Shown here: positions 29,110-39,858 of the stretch, in pieces | Layout: each line of letters begins with the position of its first letter | Numbering within the stretch: the stretch's first letter is position 1 | Origin: Polyangia bacterium | Lineage (GTDB): Bacteria; Myxococcota_A; Polyangia; Nannocystales; Nannocystaceae | NCBI GenBank assembly: GCA_030430565.1 | Contig: JAUIKS010000001.1 | Coordinates: 310,001 to 374,000 of the forward strand | Reading direction: 5' to 3' | Length of the DNA: 64,000 bases | The notes under the pieces: model-generated | Told to the model about the DNA's origin: nothing | What the model saw: only the letters and a program-made list of their open reading frames with translations | Database searches by the model: none | Translations under genes and position numbers: made by a program

Positions 29110-29183
29110 CACAGAGACGCGACGCGGGAGACGCGGCCTACGGAGACAGGCCCGCGACCCCGCGCGAGAAGGTGGGATGGAGA

Positions 29184-30191
29184 ATGAACTTCGTACGCAA
29201 GATCCAGATCGTATCGGCCGGGTTGCTCGCCGTCGCCACGCTGACCGCGTGTGACGCGGAGGACATCAGCGGTGAGCTCGACGCGAGCGTGGAGGACGGC
29301 GAGGTCGCGGACCGCTTCGGGATCATCGGCGGCAAGACCCGCAACACCAACATCGTCGGCTACACGAACGTGTCTCAGGTCCCCCGAATCGGCGACGCGA
29401 TCAACGGCGTGAAGCTCACGCGCGTGTACCTCCCGCTGCTCGACCGGGACCTCGAGCACGTCTGGGCCGATCCCGACGGCGCGCTCTACGGCTTGTATGA
29501 CGAGACGGTCTACACCCTCGAGTACTTCGGCGGGGCGGAGTTCCATATCTCCATCGACGGCGACGTGCCCGAGACCGGCGTGTTCACGCTCTACGACCAC
29601 TTCGTCGACGCCTGGGGGAACAACCGCTACGAGTTCCGTGACATCACGAAGCTCGGCGCCGACCTGGTCTCGGACGCGCCCCCGACCTGTCAGGGCGACG
29701 AGAACGACCTCGTCGACGCGCTGATCGTCCCGAGCATGGCGGTCGACGAAGAGGCGCGTGTCTACGAGAGCGGGGGCGGCTTCTTCATCGCCTGCGCGAA
29801 CGGAGCCATGGGCAAGGTCATGCTCGAGGAGCTCGGGTGGGGCTACAAGCCCTACGAGATCGGCTTCGAGTCCTACACCGCCGCGGTCCGGACGGCGCGC
29901 GCGGACTACTGCGGCGACGGTCGCGCGTGGACGCTCCCCGGGCAGGCCCTCGAGCTGGATGACACCTACGGCGTCAACAGCTACAGCCCCACCAACCTCC
30001 ACGAGCGGGTCGAGGCGATCTGGACGCCCGAGGGGGCGAGCTGCTGGGTGCCGAAGCGGCGGCGGGTCATCGACGCTGGCGGCTACGACGGCCCGACCCC
30101 GGACTGCGACATCCCGAAGTGCCCAGTCGACAGCAAGGCCTCGCTCCTCGAGTTCTACGGGTACTACGGCGAGCTGCTCTCGGCCCAGTAG
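29184..30191 (+). CDS. ADYC-domain lipoprotein
   Basis: The 335-residue protein has a signal peptide with lipobox (LLAVATLTACDAE). The C-terminal part contains RADYCGDGRAWTLPG (~240), the motif from which the ADYC domain takes its name, followed by ERVEAIWTPEGASCWVPKRRR and paired Cys. The N-terminal ~150 residues are beta-rich. The domain is found mostly in myxobacterial exported proteins and has no known activity. The ATG at 29184 follows a GGATGGAGA ribosome site. The gene has an unusual AT-rich upstream region with phased repeats, and it converges with a metallophosphoesterase gene. Confidence 0.83.
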   Translation: MNFVRKIQIVSAGLLAVATLTACDAEDISGELDASVEDGEVADRFGIIGGKTRNTNIVGYTNVSQVPRIGDAINGVKLTRVYLPLLDRDLEHVWADPDGALYGLYDETVYTLEYFGGAEFHISIDGDVPETGVFTLYDHFVDAWGNNRYEFRDITKLGADLVSDAPPTCQGDENDLVDALIVPSMAVDEEARVYESGGGFFIACANGAMGKVMLEELGWGYKPYEIGFESYTAAVRTARADYCGDGRAWTLPGQALELDDTYGVNSYSPTNLHERVEAIWTPEGASCWVPKRRRVIDAGGYDGPTPDCDIPKCPVDSKASLLEFYGYYGELLSAQ

Positions 30192-30230
30192 TCGAGCGCT
30201 CGATCGACGCGCGCGCCCGCGGGCGCGCGC
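30192..30230. terminator. Palindromes between convergent genes (12 bp and 22 bp)
   Basis: TCGAGCGCTCGA-type palindrome at 30192-30203 is followed by a 22-bp perfect GC palindrome at 30209-30230 with TCGCGTTT after it. The position between two gene ends suggests bidirectional termination. Confidence 0.5.
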
Positions 30231-30246
30231 TCGCGTTTAACCTGAC

Positions 30247-31491
<1,245 letters not shown>

Positions 31492-31543
31492 ACCTTGCCA
31501 CAACCCGCTGCGCGGGGGCGGCTCGTGCAGCCCCGCGCCGTGA

Positions 31544-31549
31544 TACATT
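31544..31549 (+). promoter_or_regulatory. Putative -10 hexamer TACATT of the prenyl synthase operon
   Basis: TACATT ends 9 nt before the GTG at 31559 in the 67-bp divergent gap. Confidence 0.45.
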
Positions 31550-31558
31550 CTCTCGCCC

Positions 31559-33343
31559 GTGAGCGCCCAGCTGCAGTTCGCCACGATCAATGCGCGTTGG
31601 TACGCGCCGCTGCTCAAGCCCGTGCTGCCGAGCATTCAGTCCGCGCTGAAGCAGCTCGAGCCGGCGAGCGATCCGTGGGCGCTGCCGCGGACCGGCCTCG
31701 GCGGCTCCCTGGTCATGCACGTCGCCAAGGGCTTCGGCGCGCGTCGCTGGCGGCGCGCGGGGCGAGTCGCCGTGATCGCGCTCGAGGGCTACAACCAGCG
31801 GATCCACCTCGGCGGCCCCACCGCCCGCGAGCGCGCGCGCTGGCTCGAGCGCGACATCGACTGGGCGCGCCGCGCGTGGGAGGCGGTGCTCGAGGAGGAG
31901 GGGCACATCGTCCGCCGCGTGATGGACCGGGTGATGGAGCGCGGCGCCGGCACCGGCGACCGCCCGATCCCCGAGATGGTCCTGTTCCTACGGGCAGCCG
32001 TGGCGGCGGGCGTCGTCGTCGGCGACGTCTCGGACGAGCTGCACGCGGCGCTCGATCGCTACGCGACCTGGCTCGGGATCCTGTGGGAGCACGAGCGCGG
32101 GCGCTCGGCCCAGGCCGGCCTCCCGATCGCGGGGTGGCAGGGCGCGCTCGCGGCCGTCGGCCTGCGCGCTCCGTACCCGCCGGACGTCGCCGCCCACGCC
32201 CGCGAGGCCGCGCGCGCGGCCCTCGACGGGCTGCCCGAGGGGCCCGCGCGGCCGCTCATCGACCTGATCGAGAAGACATCCTCGGACGCGCCCGCGTGCC
32301 CCCGCGACCCGGCCTGCTGGCAGCCGGTCGAGGTCCCGCAGCCGGCGCGTCGCCACTACGCCGGGGGCGCGGGCGAGCGCGGCGAGCTGGCGAGCTTCAG
32401 CGCGAGCTGGCTGCGCTCGATCGACGAGGCGCTGCTCGACATGGTCAGCAGCCGCTCGCGCTCGATGCGGCGCGCGACGGAGTACTTGGTGCGCCAGGGC
32501 GGCAAGCGCCTGCGCCCGCTCATGGTGCTCGCGGCCGCGCAGGCCTGCGAGGGCGCGCCCGGCCGCGGGCTCGCGGCCGCGGCCACGGTCGAGTGGATGC
32601 ACGTCGGCAGCCTGATCCTCGACGACATCATCGACGAGGCCAACCTGCGGCGCGGGCTGCCGGCGCTGCATGTTGCGACCTCCGAGCCCTTCGCCGCCGG
32701 CGTCGCGGCGTTCTTGTTCGCCCGCGTGCTCCGCTCGCTGCACGGCATGCACCCCGACATCCGTCGCTACGTCGCCCAGGGGGCCAACGCGCTCGCGGTC
32801 GGCGAGCGCCTGGAGCTGCGGCACACCGGCGACGCCGGCCTCTCGCTCACGCGCTACTACAAGATCATCGAGGCCAAGACCGCGCGCGTGTTCAGCTGCG
32901 CCGCGGCCGTCGGGGCGCTCTCGGTCGAGGCTCCGCGCGCGCAGGTCCGCGGCCTCGCCGAGTACGGCCGCGAGGTCGGGCTCGCCTTCCAGATCGTCGA
33001 CGACCTGCTCGATTACACAGGTGAGACCGCGGCGCTCGGCAAGCGGCGCGGCGCCGACCTGCGCGCGCGCAAGATGACGCTGCCGCTGATCCGGCTGCGC
33101 GAGGCGCTCGCGGGGGATGAGCGCGCGCGCCAGCGCCTGGCCGCGGCCGTCACCCAGGGGCGCGAGGACGAGTTCCCGTGGATCCGCGAGCAGCTCGCGC
33201 GTCACGAGGTCGTCGCCTGCTGCCAGCGGCGCGCGCAGGAGCACGTCGCGCGCGCGCTGAAGAGCGCGGGCGCGCTGCCGCCGGGGCGCGGGCGCGCGGT
33301 CCTGACGGAGCTCACCGATCGCCTCGTGACCCGACGCTGCTGA
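31559..33343 (+). CDS. Trans-polyprenyl diphosphate synthase with long N-terminal helical domain
   Basis: The 594-residue protein is about twice the usual length. Residues ~285-594 form a full all-trans prenyl synthase: GGKRLRP (~320), the first Asp-rich motif DDIIDE (~354-359), LRRGLPALH, and the second motif FQIVDDLLDY (~478-486). Residues 1-270 are helical without Asp-rich motifs; HAALDRYATWLGILWEHERG vaguely recalls the second-motif helix, so a decayed second copy is possible. The enzyme would extend allylic diphosphates with IPP. The PAP2-diiron gene starts 17 nt downstream, so the two form an operon. GTG start after TACATT. Confidence 0.83.
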   Translation: MSAQLQFATINARWYAPLLKPVLPSIQSALKQLEPASDPWALPRTGLGGSLVMHVAKGFGARRWRRAGRVAVIALEGYNQRIHLGGPTARERARWLERDIDWARRAWEAVLEEEGHIVRRVMDRVMERGAGTGDRPIPEMVLFLRAAVAAGVVVGDVSDELHAALDRYATWLGILWEHERGRSAQAGLPIAGWQGALAAVGLRAPYPPDVAAHAREAARAALDGLPEGPARPLIDLIEKTSSDAPACPRDPACWQPVEVPQPARRHYAGGAGERGELASFSASWLRSIDEALLDMVSSRSRSMRRATEYLVRQGGKRLRPLMVLAAAQACEGAPGRGLAAAATVEWMHVGSLILDDIIDEANLRRGLPALHVATSEPFAAGVAAFLFARVLRSLHGMHPDIRRYVAQGANALAVGERLELRHTGDAGLSLTRYYKIIEAKTARVFSCAAAVGALSVEAPRAQVRGLAEYGREVGLAFQIVDDLLDYTGETAALGKRRGADLRARKMTLPLIRLREALAGDERARQRLAAAVTQGREDEFPWIREQLARHEVVACCQRRAQEHVARALKSAGALPPGRGRAVLTELTDRLVTRRC

Positions 33344-33360
33344 TCGCACGGGACTCGCCG

Positions 33361-35019
33361 ATGACGCTCTCGCCCGCCTCCCTCATCAAGCGCGTCACGC
33401 TGTGGCTGCTGTGCATGGTGGTCATCCTGCTGTGTTACGGGATCGGCAAGCTCGAGCTGTTGGCGACGCCCCGCGAGCTCCCGCTGCTCGCGCTCGACCG
33501 CGCGATCCCGTTTCTGCCGTGGACGGTGCTGCTCTACGGGACCGCGACCTGGGCGTGCCTGATCGCGTGGCTGCTCGTGCCCAACCGCCGCGACGCGGGG
33601 CGCCTGCTCGCGGCCGTCACGATCTCCGCGGCCGTCTGCATGCTCTGCTTCGTCGCGTTCCCGACGACCTTCCCGCGCGAGCTCTACCCGACCCCGGCCG
33701 GCGACGCCTACTGGCTGCGCGAGCTCGCCGAGCTGCGCGAGTCCGACAGCCCGACGAACTGCCTGCCCTCGCTGCACGTCGCGCTGGCCTGGAGCATCGG
33801 CCTGACCGCGGCCGCGTGGATGCGGCGCGCGTGGGCGCGGGCGATCCCGATCGCGTGGGCGAGCGTGGTCACCGTGACGACCCTGACGACCAAGCAGCAC
33901 TACCTCGTCGACATCCCGCCGGGGATCCTCGTCGGCGTGTTCGCGTGGTGGAGCGCGCGGCGGCTGTTCCCGCGCGAGCGCGCCTCGCCGGCGTGGATGC
34001 GCCCGCCGCGGCTCGAGCTGCGCTGGCCCGAGCACCAGGCGCGGATCGCCAAGCTGCGCGCGAAGGTCGAGGCCCACCAGTGGTCGCTGGACGAGGTCGC
34101 CTGGCCCGAGGGACCGCTCCCGCCGCTCGACCCCACGCTCGTGCGCCTGATCAACGAGCTGATCTACGTCGAGGAGATCGCCGGCCTCAACTTCCAGGTC
34201 CTCGCGCGCGCGAGCGAGCAAGACGACCTGCGCCGGCTCTACGAGCTCTTCGCGCTCGAGGAGCGGCGCCACGCCGACGGCCTGCGCCAGCTGCTCGCGC
34301 TGCACCGCGCGCCGCTGCGTACACCTGGCCTCGGAAACACCTTGGTGCTCAACGAGTTCGAGAAGCTCGACCCCCAGGCGGACGGCGACGTCTACCTGAT
34401 CGCGGTCGCCACGCCCGTCTTCGAGACCATGCTCGACGCCGGCACCGTCCCCTTCCTGCGCGATCACCCGGCGCTCGAGAGCGAGTGGTTCGGCGACTTC
34501 ATCGCCCGGATCACGCGCGACGAGGCCGCGCACATGGCGGTCAACTGGGCGCTGATCCGCGAGGCCGGGGCGCGCTTCGGCTGGCGCGGCGGGCTGCGCT
34601 TCCTGCTCAACCCCAGCATCTACCGCGGCATGGTCGCGGTGCCCTTCATGTCGCTCGACGTCTACGCGCTCGCGCATCGGCTCGGCTATCAGTTCAAGAC
34701 GCTGCTGCCCTCGTTCCGCAAGCTCTGGCGGCTGCACAGGCGCTACACCGAGCTGGCCGGCTTTCCGCTGTGGTCGGTGTTCCGCCTGTTCGTGCTCTGC
34801 GGCGCGTTGGCGACGATGGTCTGTCACCTGCTGCAGCGCGCGAACCTGCTGTTCATCCGCTTCTGGACGGTCTTCACGAAGGCGACCGACGCGCTCGCGC
34901 GGGCGCTGTGGGGCCCGCGGCTGCTCGCTGAGCTCGAGCTGCCGGCGGCCGGCTCGCTCGAGGGGCGCGCGCCGCTGCCGGCGGCCGGTCGGGCGGCGCG
35001 CGCGACCTCATCCGCGTAG
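33361..35019 (+). CDS. PAP2 phosphatase/transferase fused to a ferritin-like diiron domain
   Basis: The 552-residue protein joins two units. Residues 1-215 have about six membrane helices with the PAP2 motifs NCLPSLHVALAW (~134-145) and KQHYLVDIPPG (~178-188), the pattern of Aur1-like PAP2 enzymes. Residues ~225-460 form a ferritin-like helical bundle with VEEIAGLN (~270), EERRH (~300), FETMLDAG and DEAAH (~387), giving Glu and two EXXH sets suited to a diiron site as in AurF-type oxygenases. A further hydrophobic helix lies near 480. The protein could dephosphorylate or transfer a prenyl-phosphate-type lipid and oxidise it. It follows the prenyl synthase by 17 nt. Confidence 0.82.
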   Translation: MTLSPASLIKRVTLWLLCMVVILLCYGIGKLELLATPRELPLLALDRAIPFLPWTVLLYGTATWACLIAWLLVPNRRDAGRLLAAVTISAAVCMLCFVAFPTTFPRELYPTPAGDAYWLRELAELRESDSPTNCLPSLHVALAWSIGLTAAAWMRRAWARAIPIAWASVVTVTTLTTKQHYLVDIPPGILVGVFAWWSARRLFPRERASPAWMRPPRLELRWPEHQARIAKLRAKVEAHQWSLDEVAWPEGPLPPLDPTLVRLINELIYVEEIAGLNFQVLARASEQDDLRRLYELFALEERRHADGLRQLLALHRAPLRTPGLGNTLVLNEFEKLDPQADGDVYLIAVATPVFETMLDAGTVPFLRDHPALESEWFGDFIARITRDEAAHMAVNWALIREAGARFGWRGGLRFLLNPSIYRGMVAVPFMSLDVYALAHRLGYQFKTLLPSFRKLWRLHRRYTELAGFPLWSVFRLFVLCGALATMVCHLLQRANLLFIRFWTVFTKATDALARALWGPRLLAELELPAAGSLEGRAPLPAAGRAARATSSA

Positions 35020-35067
35020 CCAGGCCTGCGTCGCGCACCGACAGGGCGCACCAAGGCGCCGAGGTTC

Positions 35068-35091
35068 ATACATGTCTTTATGGGCATGTAT
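35068..35091. promoter_or_regulatory. Inverted repeat ATACATG-N10-CATGTAT
   Basis: Two perfect 7-bp arms with 10-bp spacing lie ~75 bp before the lipoprotein start, in an AT-rich patch. A TATACT hexamer at 35129-35134 could be the -10. The pair looks like a regulated promoter. Confidence 0.4.
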
Positions 35092-35164
35092 AGGGGGAAC
35101 TGCCCATATCACGCGGCCAATCGCTGTTTATACTGCCCTCGCCGCGATCGCGGCGGAGCTGCAC

Positions 35165-36739
35165 ATGCGAATCGAAGAGTTGTTCACGGGGCGCCGCGCG
35201 CCCCTCGTGTTTGGGTTATTGGCGAGCCTCGGGCTCGGGCTCGGGGGCTGCGGCGACAGCGGTGGCGCCAGCACCGGCGCGACGACCAGCACCAGCGCGA
35301 CGCAGGGCGCGAGCTCGTCGGGCGCGACGACCTCGCAGAGCACCACGAGCTCGACCGGCGCCGGGCCGAGCGCGGGCTCCTCCGGTTCTGGGGCGAGCAG
35401 CTCGACGACGGTCGGGACGTCGATGACCGAGGCGACCGCCGGCACGGTCGGGACGGGCCAGACGGGCGCGACCGGCGAGACGAGCGAGACCGGCGAGACC
35501 GGCGAGACGAGCGAGACGAGCGAGACGAGCGAGACGAGCGGCGGGATGGGGGGCTTTTGCGAGGGCGAGGGCCCGATCGAGATCCCTGGGGACGAGGACG
35601 AGTGTGTCGAGGACCTCGGCGCGCAGACCTTCCTGTTCGCGCTCTGCTCGTGCTCCGACGTCGCCGCCAACAACACGATCGAGACCGACGCCTTCGACTC
35701 CGAGGAGGAGATGATGGACGAGCTGACGAGCGGCTCGGTCGGCGTCAACGGCACCTACGCGATCACGGCGGGCAACGACATCGGCGGCTCGCTGTGGGTC
35801 GAGCAGTGGATCAAGTCCACCAACACCCTCGACGTCGCGCAGGAGCTGCAGTGCGGGGACGAGGTGGACGCCTCCGGCCTCTCGGTGGTCGTCGGTGAGA
35901 GCTTCGTCGAGGAGGACATCATCGCGCCCAACGGCAACCTCACGCTCGAGGGGACCCTGCACATCCCGCCGGGCAAGAGCTACGCCGGCGTCAACACACC
36001 CGGGGGCGTCGTCGAGGAGCCGGTGATGGTCCAGACCCCCTGCGACTGCGAGGAGCTGCTGCCGATCGACGCGATCGTCGCGGCCTTCGCCGGCGAGAAC
36101 GACAACGCCGAGCTGCCCCTGCAAGACGACGCGCTCATCGGGCTCTCCGAGCCGACTACGCTCGAGCTGCCCTGCGGCCGCTACCACCTCGACGCGATCG
36201 CGGCGAACACCGCGGTCACGATCAAGATCCTCGGTCGCGTCGTGCTCGCGATCAGCGGCGACATCGACGTCGCGGGCCCCTTCGTGATCGAGATCGCTGA
36301 GGGCGCCGAGCTCGACATGTTCGTCGCCGGCAACGCGAGCTTCTCCAACTCGGTCGACGTCGGCGATCCCGAGGTCCCGGCGGCGACGCGCGTCTACGTC
36401 GACGGCGCGGTCAACTTCTCGGGCGCGTTTAACCTCGCCGCCAACCTGTACATGCCCAACTCGGTCCTCAACGCGAGCAACGCGGTCGAGGTCTGGGGCT
36501 CGCTGTTCGTCGGCGGGCTCGCGCTCGCGGGGCCGCTCGACATCCACTACGACGAGGCCGTGCTCGACCTCGACGGCTGCAAGCCGCCGGGCGAGAGCTG
36601 CGACGACTGTCACGACTGCTTGAACCCGACGCCGGCCTGCGTGGACGGGACCTGCGGGCCGTGCACCAGCAACGCGGACTGCTGCCCGCCGCTGGTCTGC
36701 GACACGATGTCGGGCGAGTGCAAGCCGACGATCGAGTAG
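35165..36739 (+). CDS. Large lipoprotein with Ser/Thr/Gly linker, DUF7305-like body and Cys-rich end
   Basis: The 524-residue protein has a lipoprotein signal (LASLGLGLGGCGD) and a ~95-residue Ser/Thr/Gly/Ala linker ending in Gly-Glu-Thr/Ser-Glu-Thr repeats. The body (120-470) is beta-rich with LTLEGTLHIPPGKSYAG, GRVVLAISGDIDVAG, VYVDGAVNFSG and LYMPNSVLNASNAVEVWGSLFVGGL, a parallel beta-helix-like pattern that resembles the DUF7305 surface-protein region. The end is Cys-rich (CDDCHDCLN, CGPCTSNADCCPP). It is probably a surface-exposed structural or binding protein. GGAG precedes the ATG; an upstream ATG at 35072 falls inside an inverted repeat and is rejected. Confidence 0.72.
   Translation: MRIEELFTGRRAPLVFGLLASLGLGLGGCGDSGGASTGATTSTSATQGASSSGATTSQSTTSSTGAGPSAGSSGSGASSSTTVGTSMTEATAGTVGTGQTGATGETSETGETGETSETSETSETSGGMGGFCEGEGPIEIPGDEDECVEDLGAQTFLFALCSCSDVAANNTIETDAFDSEEEMMDELTSGSVGVNGTYAITAGNDIGGSLWVEQWIKSTNTLDVAQELQCGDEVDASGLSVVVGESFVEEDIIAPNGNLTLEGTLHIPPGKSYAGVNTPGGVVEEPVMVQTPCDCEELLPIDAIVAAFAGENDNAELPLQDDALIGLSEPTTLELPCGRYHLDAIAANTAVTIKILGRVVLAISGDIDVAGPFVIEIAEGAELDMFVAGNASFSNSVDVGDPEVPAATRVYVDGAVNFSGAFNLAANLYMPNSVLNASNAVEVWGSLFVGGLALAGPLDIHYDEAVLDLDGCKPPGESCDDCHDCLNPTPACVDGTCGPCTSNADCCPPLVCDTMSGECKPTIE
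35471..35542. repeat. 9-bp tandem repeat, about eight ACC/ACGGGC-GAG-type units
   Basis: Units alternate between ACCGGCGAG and ACGAGCGAG and encode Thr-Gly-Glu or Thr-Ser-Glu in the lipoprotein linker. Copy changes keep the frame. Confidence 0.8.
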
Positions 36740-36804
36740 AGCCGCGCGATGGGTCGACGCGGGGTCGCGCCATTTTGCGCGTAGTCCCGCGCCGCGCCGG
36801 CGCG

Positions 36805-36810
36805 TATCGT
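36805..36810 (+). promoter_or_regulatory. Putative -10 hexamer TATCGT for gene at 36819
   Basis: TATCGT ends 8 nt before the ATG. No ribosome site is visible. Confidence 0.4.
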
Positions 36811-36818
36811 GTCGGCGG

Positions 36819-37832
<1,014 letters not shown>

Positions 37833-37850
37833 GTCGTCTCCGACGCGGGC

Positions 37851-38384
37851 TCACGGGGTCTCGAGCATCGTCCGCGCGTAGGCGGCGTGCTGGGCGTCCG
37901 GCTCGAGCTCCAAATAGCGAGTGGCGTGCGCGCGCTTCTTGGCGTGTTCCTTCAGCACGGCGAAGGTCGTGGCGGCGCCGAGGTGCGCGTCGGCCAGCTC
38001 GTCGCGCAATTGGACGGCGCGGACGTAGTGCTCTGCGGCCAGGGTGTAGCGCCGAGCCTGGAAGTGGGCGCTGCCGAGCCCGACGTGCGCCGAAGCGCTC
38101 ATCGCGTCGAGGCTCAGCGCCGCCTCAAAGCGCTTCACCGCCTGCTCGGCGTCCCTGACCCGCAGGGCGCAGGTGCCCAGCCCGATGAGGGCCTGCGCGT
38201 TGCGTGGCTCGAGCGAGTGAGCCCGTTCGTAGAGGGCGCTGGCGTCGTCGACCGCGCCCGCGCCGAGCGCGGCTGAGGCGCGGCGATAGAGCTCGCAGAC
38301 GGACGAAGTGCTCTCCGCGATCTCGACGCCGTAGCCGACGAAGTCGTCACGCTTCCCGAACAGCCGCCGGAGCAGGCTCAACAT
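37851..38384 (-). CDS. TPR-repeat protein
   Basis: The 177-residue protein has about three to four TPR units: LYRRASAALGAGAVDDASALYERAHSL, AQALIGLGTCALRVRDAEQAVKRFEAAL, ASAHVGLGSAHFQARRYTLAAEHYVRAV and ADAHLGAATTFAVLKEHAKKRAHATRYLEL. It has no signal peptide, so it is likely a cytoplasmic adaptor. The partner is unknown. The response regulator gene ends 53 nt upstream on the same strand, so co-transcription is possible. Confidence 0.8.
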   Translation of the reverse strand: MLSLLRRLFGKRDDFVGYGVEIAESTSSVCELYRRASAALGAGAVDDASALYERAHSLEPRNAQALIGLGTCALRVRDAEQAVKRFEAALSLDAMSASAHVGLGSAHFQARRYTLAAEHYVRAVQLRDELADAHLGAATTFAVLKEHAKKRAHATRYLELEPDAQHAAYARTMLETP

Positions 38385-38437
38385 CGCTGGATGGTGATTC
38401 GAATCCCGCGACCGGTCAACCGAGTCGGACCGCCGCC

Positions 38438-39418
38438 CTACGCCACGCCGTGCACCAGCGCGAGCTTCACCAGCGAGGGCAGGTCGTTGAGGCCGAGCTT
38501 GTCGAGGATGCGCTTGCGGTGCGTGCTGACGGTGGTGCGCGCGACCCCGAGCTCGTAGGCGATCTCCTTGACCGAGCGACCCTGGACCAGCAGCGTCACG
38601 ATCTCCTGCTCACGCTCGCTGAGCGCGGCGATCGGGTTGTCGCTCGGCGGCGCCTCGACGGGCGTCGGCGCCGGCGCTGTCGAGAGCCGCGCCGTCAGCG
38701 AGCGGAGCAGCTCGAGGCCGATGACGACGTTGCCGCGGGCCGCCTCGTTGGCGTCGGCGATGTTCGTCTGCAGCAGCTCGCGCGCCTGCTCGAGGTGACG
38801 CTGCAGCAGCGCGAGCAGCGGGCGGTCCGCGGGCGTGAGCCGGCCGGGCGCGTCGAGCTCCGCCCGCGTGGCGTTGACCAGCTGCCCGCTCTGCCAGCGG
38901 ATCAGCTCGAGCAGGCGCGTGCGCTCGGCGCCGTCGGCCTCGCGCTGGGCGAGCTCGCGCTCGACGCTGGCGCTCTGCTCCAGCACGCGCGCGGCCAGCA
39001 GCTCGCGCTGCTCCTCGAGCTGGAGCTGGAGCTCGCGGATCTGCAGGTGCGCGCGCACGCGCGCCAGCAGCACGCGCTCCTCGACGGGCTTGGTCACGTA
39101 GTCGCGCGCGCCCGCCTCGAAGCCGCGGATCTTGTGGTCGGCGGAGCCGAGCGCGGTCATAAAGATCACCGGCGTGCCGGCGGTGTCGGGGTTGGCCGAG
39201 AGCCGGCGGCAGGTCTCGTAGCCGTCGATGCCGGGCATCTGGATGTCGAGCAGGATCAGGTCCGGGCGCGCGAGCTGGGCGCGCTCGATCCCGGTCAGGC
39301 CGTCGCGCGCGATCAGGATCTTGTAGCTGTACGCCTTGAGGTACTCGACCGCGACCTTGAGGTTGGTCGGGTCGTCGTCGATGACGAGGATCGTCTGTCG
39401 TCGTCGAGCGGTGGGCAT
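38438..39418 (-). CDS. Response regulator with REC, coiled coil and LuxR-type HTH
   Basis: The 326-residue protein has a receiver domain (~8-125): ILVIDDDPTNLK, phospho-acceptor Asp in LILLDIQMPGIDGYE (~55), and YVTKPVEE with the conserved Lys. A coiled coil (~130-185: LQLQLEEQRELLAARVLEQ) follows, then a second helical region. The last ~65 residues are a LuxR/NarL HTH (LSEREQEIVTLLVQGRSVKEIAYELGV, TVSTHRKRILDKLG). It is a DNA-binding output of a two-component system; its kinase is not adjacent. The ATG at 39418 is chosen; the extension to 39829 is low-quality sequence. Confidence 0.87.
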   Translation of the reverse strand: MPTARRRQTILVIDDDPTNLKVAVEYLKAYSYKILIARDGLTGIERAQLARPDLILLDIQMPGIDGYETCRRLSANPDTAGTPVIFMTALGSADHKIRGFEAGARDYVTKPVEERVLLARVRAHLQIRELQLQLEEQRELLAARVLEQSASVERELAQREADGAERTRLLELIRWQSGQLVNATRAELDAPGRLTPADRPLLALLQRHLEQARELLQTNIADANEAARGNVVIGLELLRSLTARLSTAPAPTPVEAPPSDNPIAALSEREQEIVTLLVQGRSVKEIAYELGVARTTVSTHRKRILDKLGLNDLPSLVKLALVHGVA

Positions 39419-39858
39419 GGGCGCGGGCTCGCCGGCGCGCTGCTGCTGCGCCGCCGGCTCAGTGCGGGCAGTCTCGCAGAACTCGGCGGACCACGCACTC
39501 AGGTACCAGGTGCGCTGGCGTCGGGCGACCGTCGCGGACGCGGGCGCGGCGTGGGCGGAGCGGGGAGCGACGGGGAGGGGTCGATAGTGCACGGGGGGGA
39601 CCTTTCTGGCGGTGATCGGCCGTGACCCGGCGCGCGCGGCTGCTCGCGCGAGGGCCCGCGCCGCGAGCTTCGTCGCGCCGCGGGACCGCGCGTGAGCGCC
39701 GAGCGCCGTCGCCGACGTCGGGGATAGGCCCCCGAGCTCGGCCCGAACCACGGTGTGCGAGACTTGTACATGTCGCGGCCTGATGCGCCCCGGCGGTCCA
39801 CGCTCGAGCGCGGACTCTAGAGGGTGCACAGAGGGAATGTCGACGCGCGGGCGTTTGA
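39419..39858. other. 440-bp region between response regulator start and thioesterase end
   Basis: No ORF here looks like protein in any frame. A near-perfect 14-bp palindrome, GACTTGTACATGTC, lies at 39761-39774 and could be an operator for the response regulator gene 340 bp downstream, or chance. Confidence 0.3.

Noticed and set aside
38396..38405. GATTCGAATC palindrome resembling a tRNA T-loop
   Set aside because: No matching T-stem, anticodon arm or acceptor stem on either strand.
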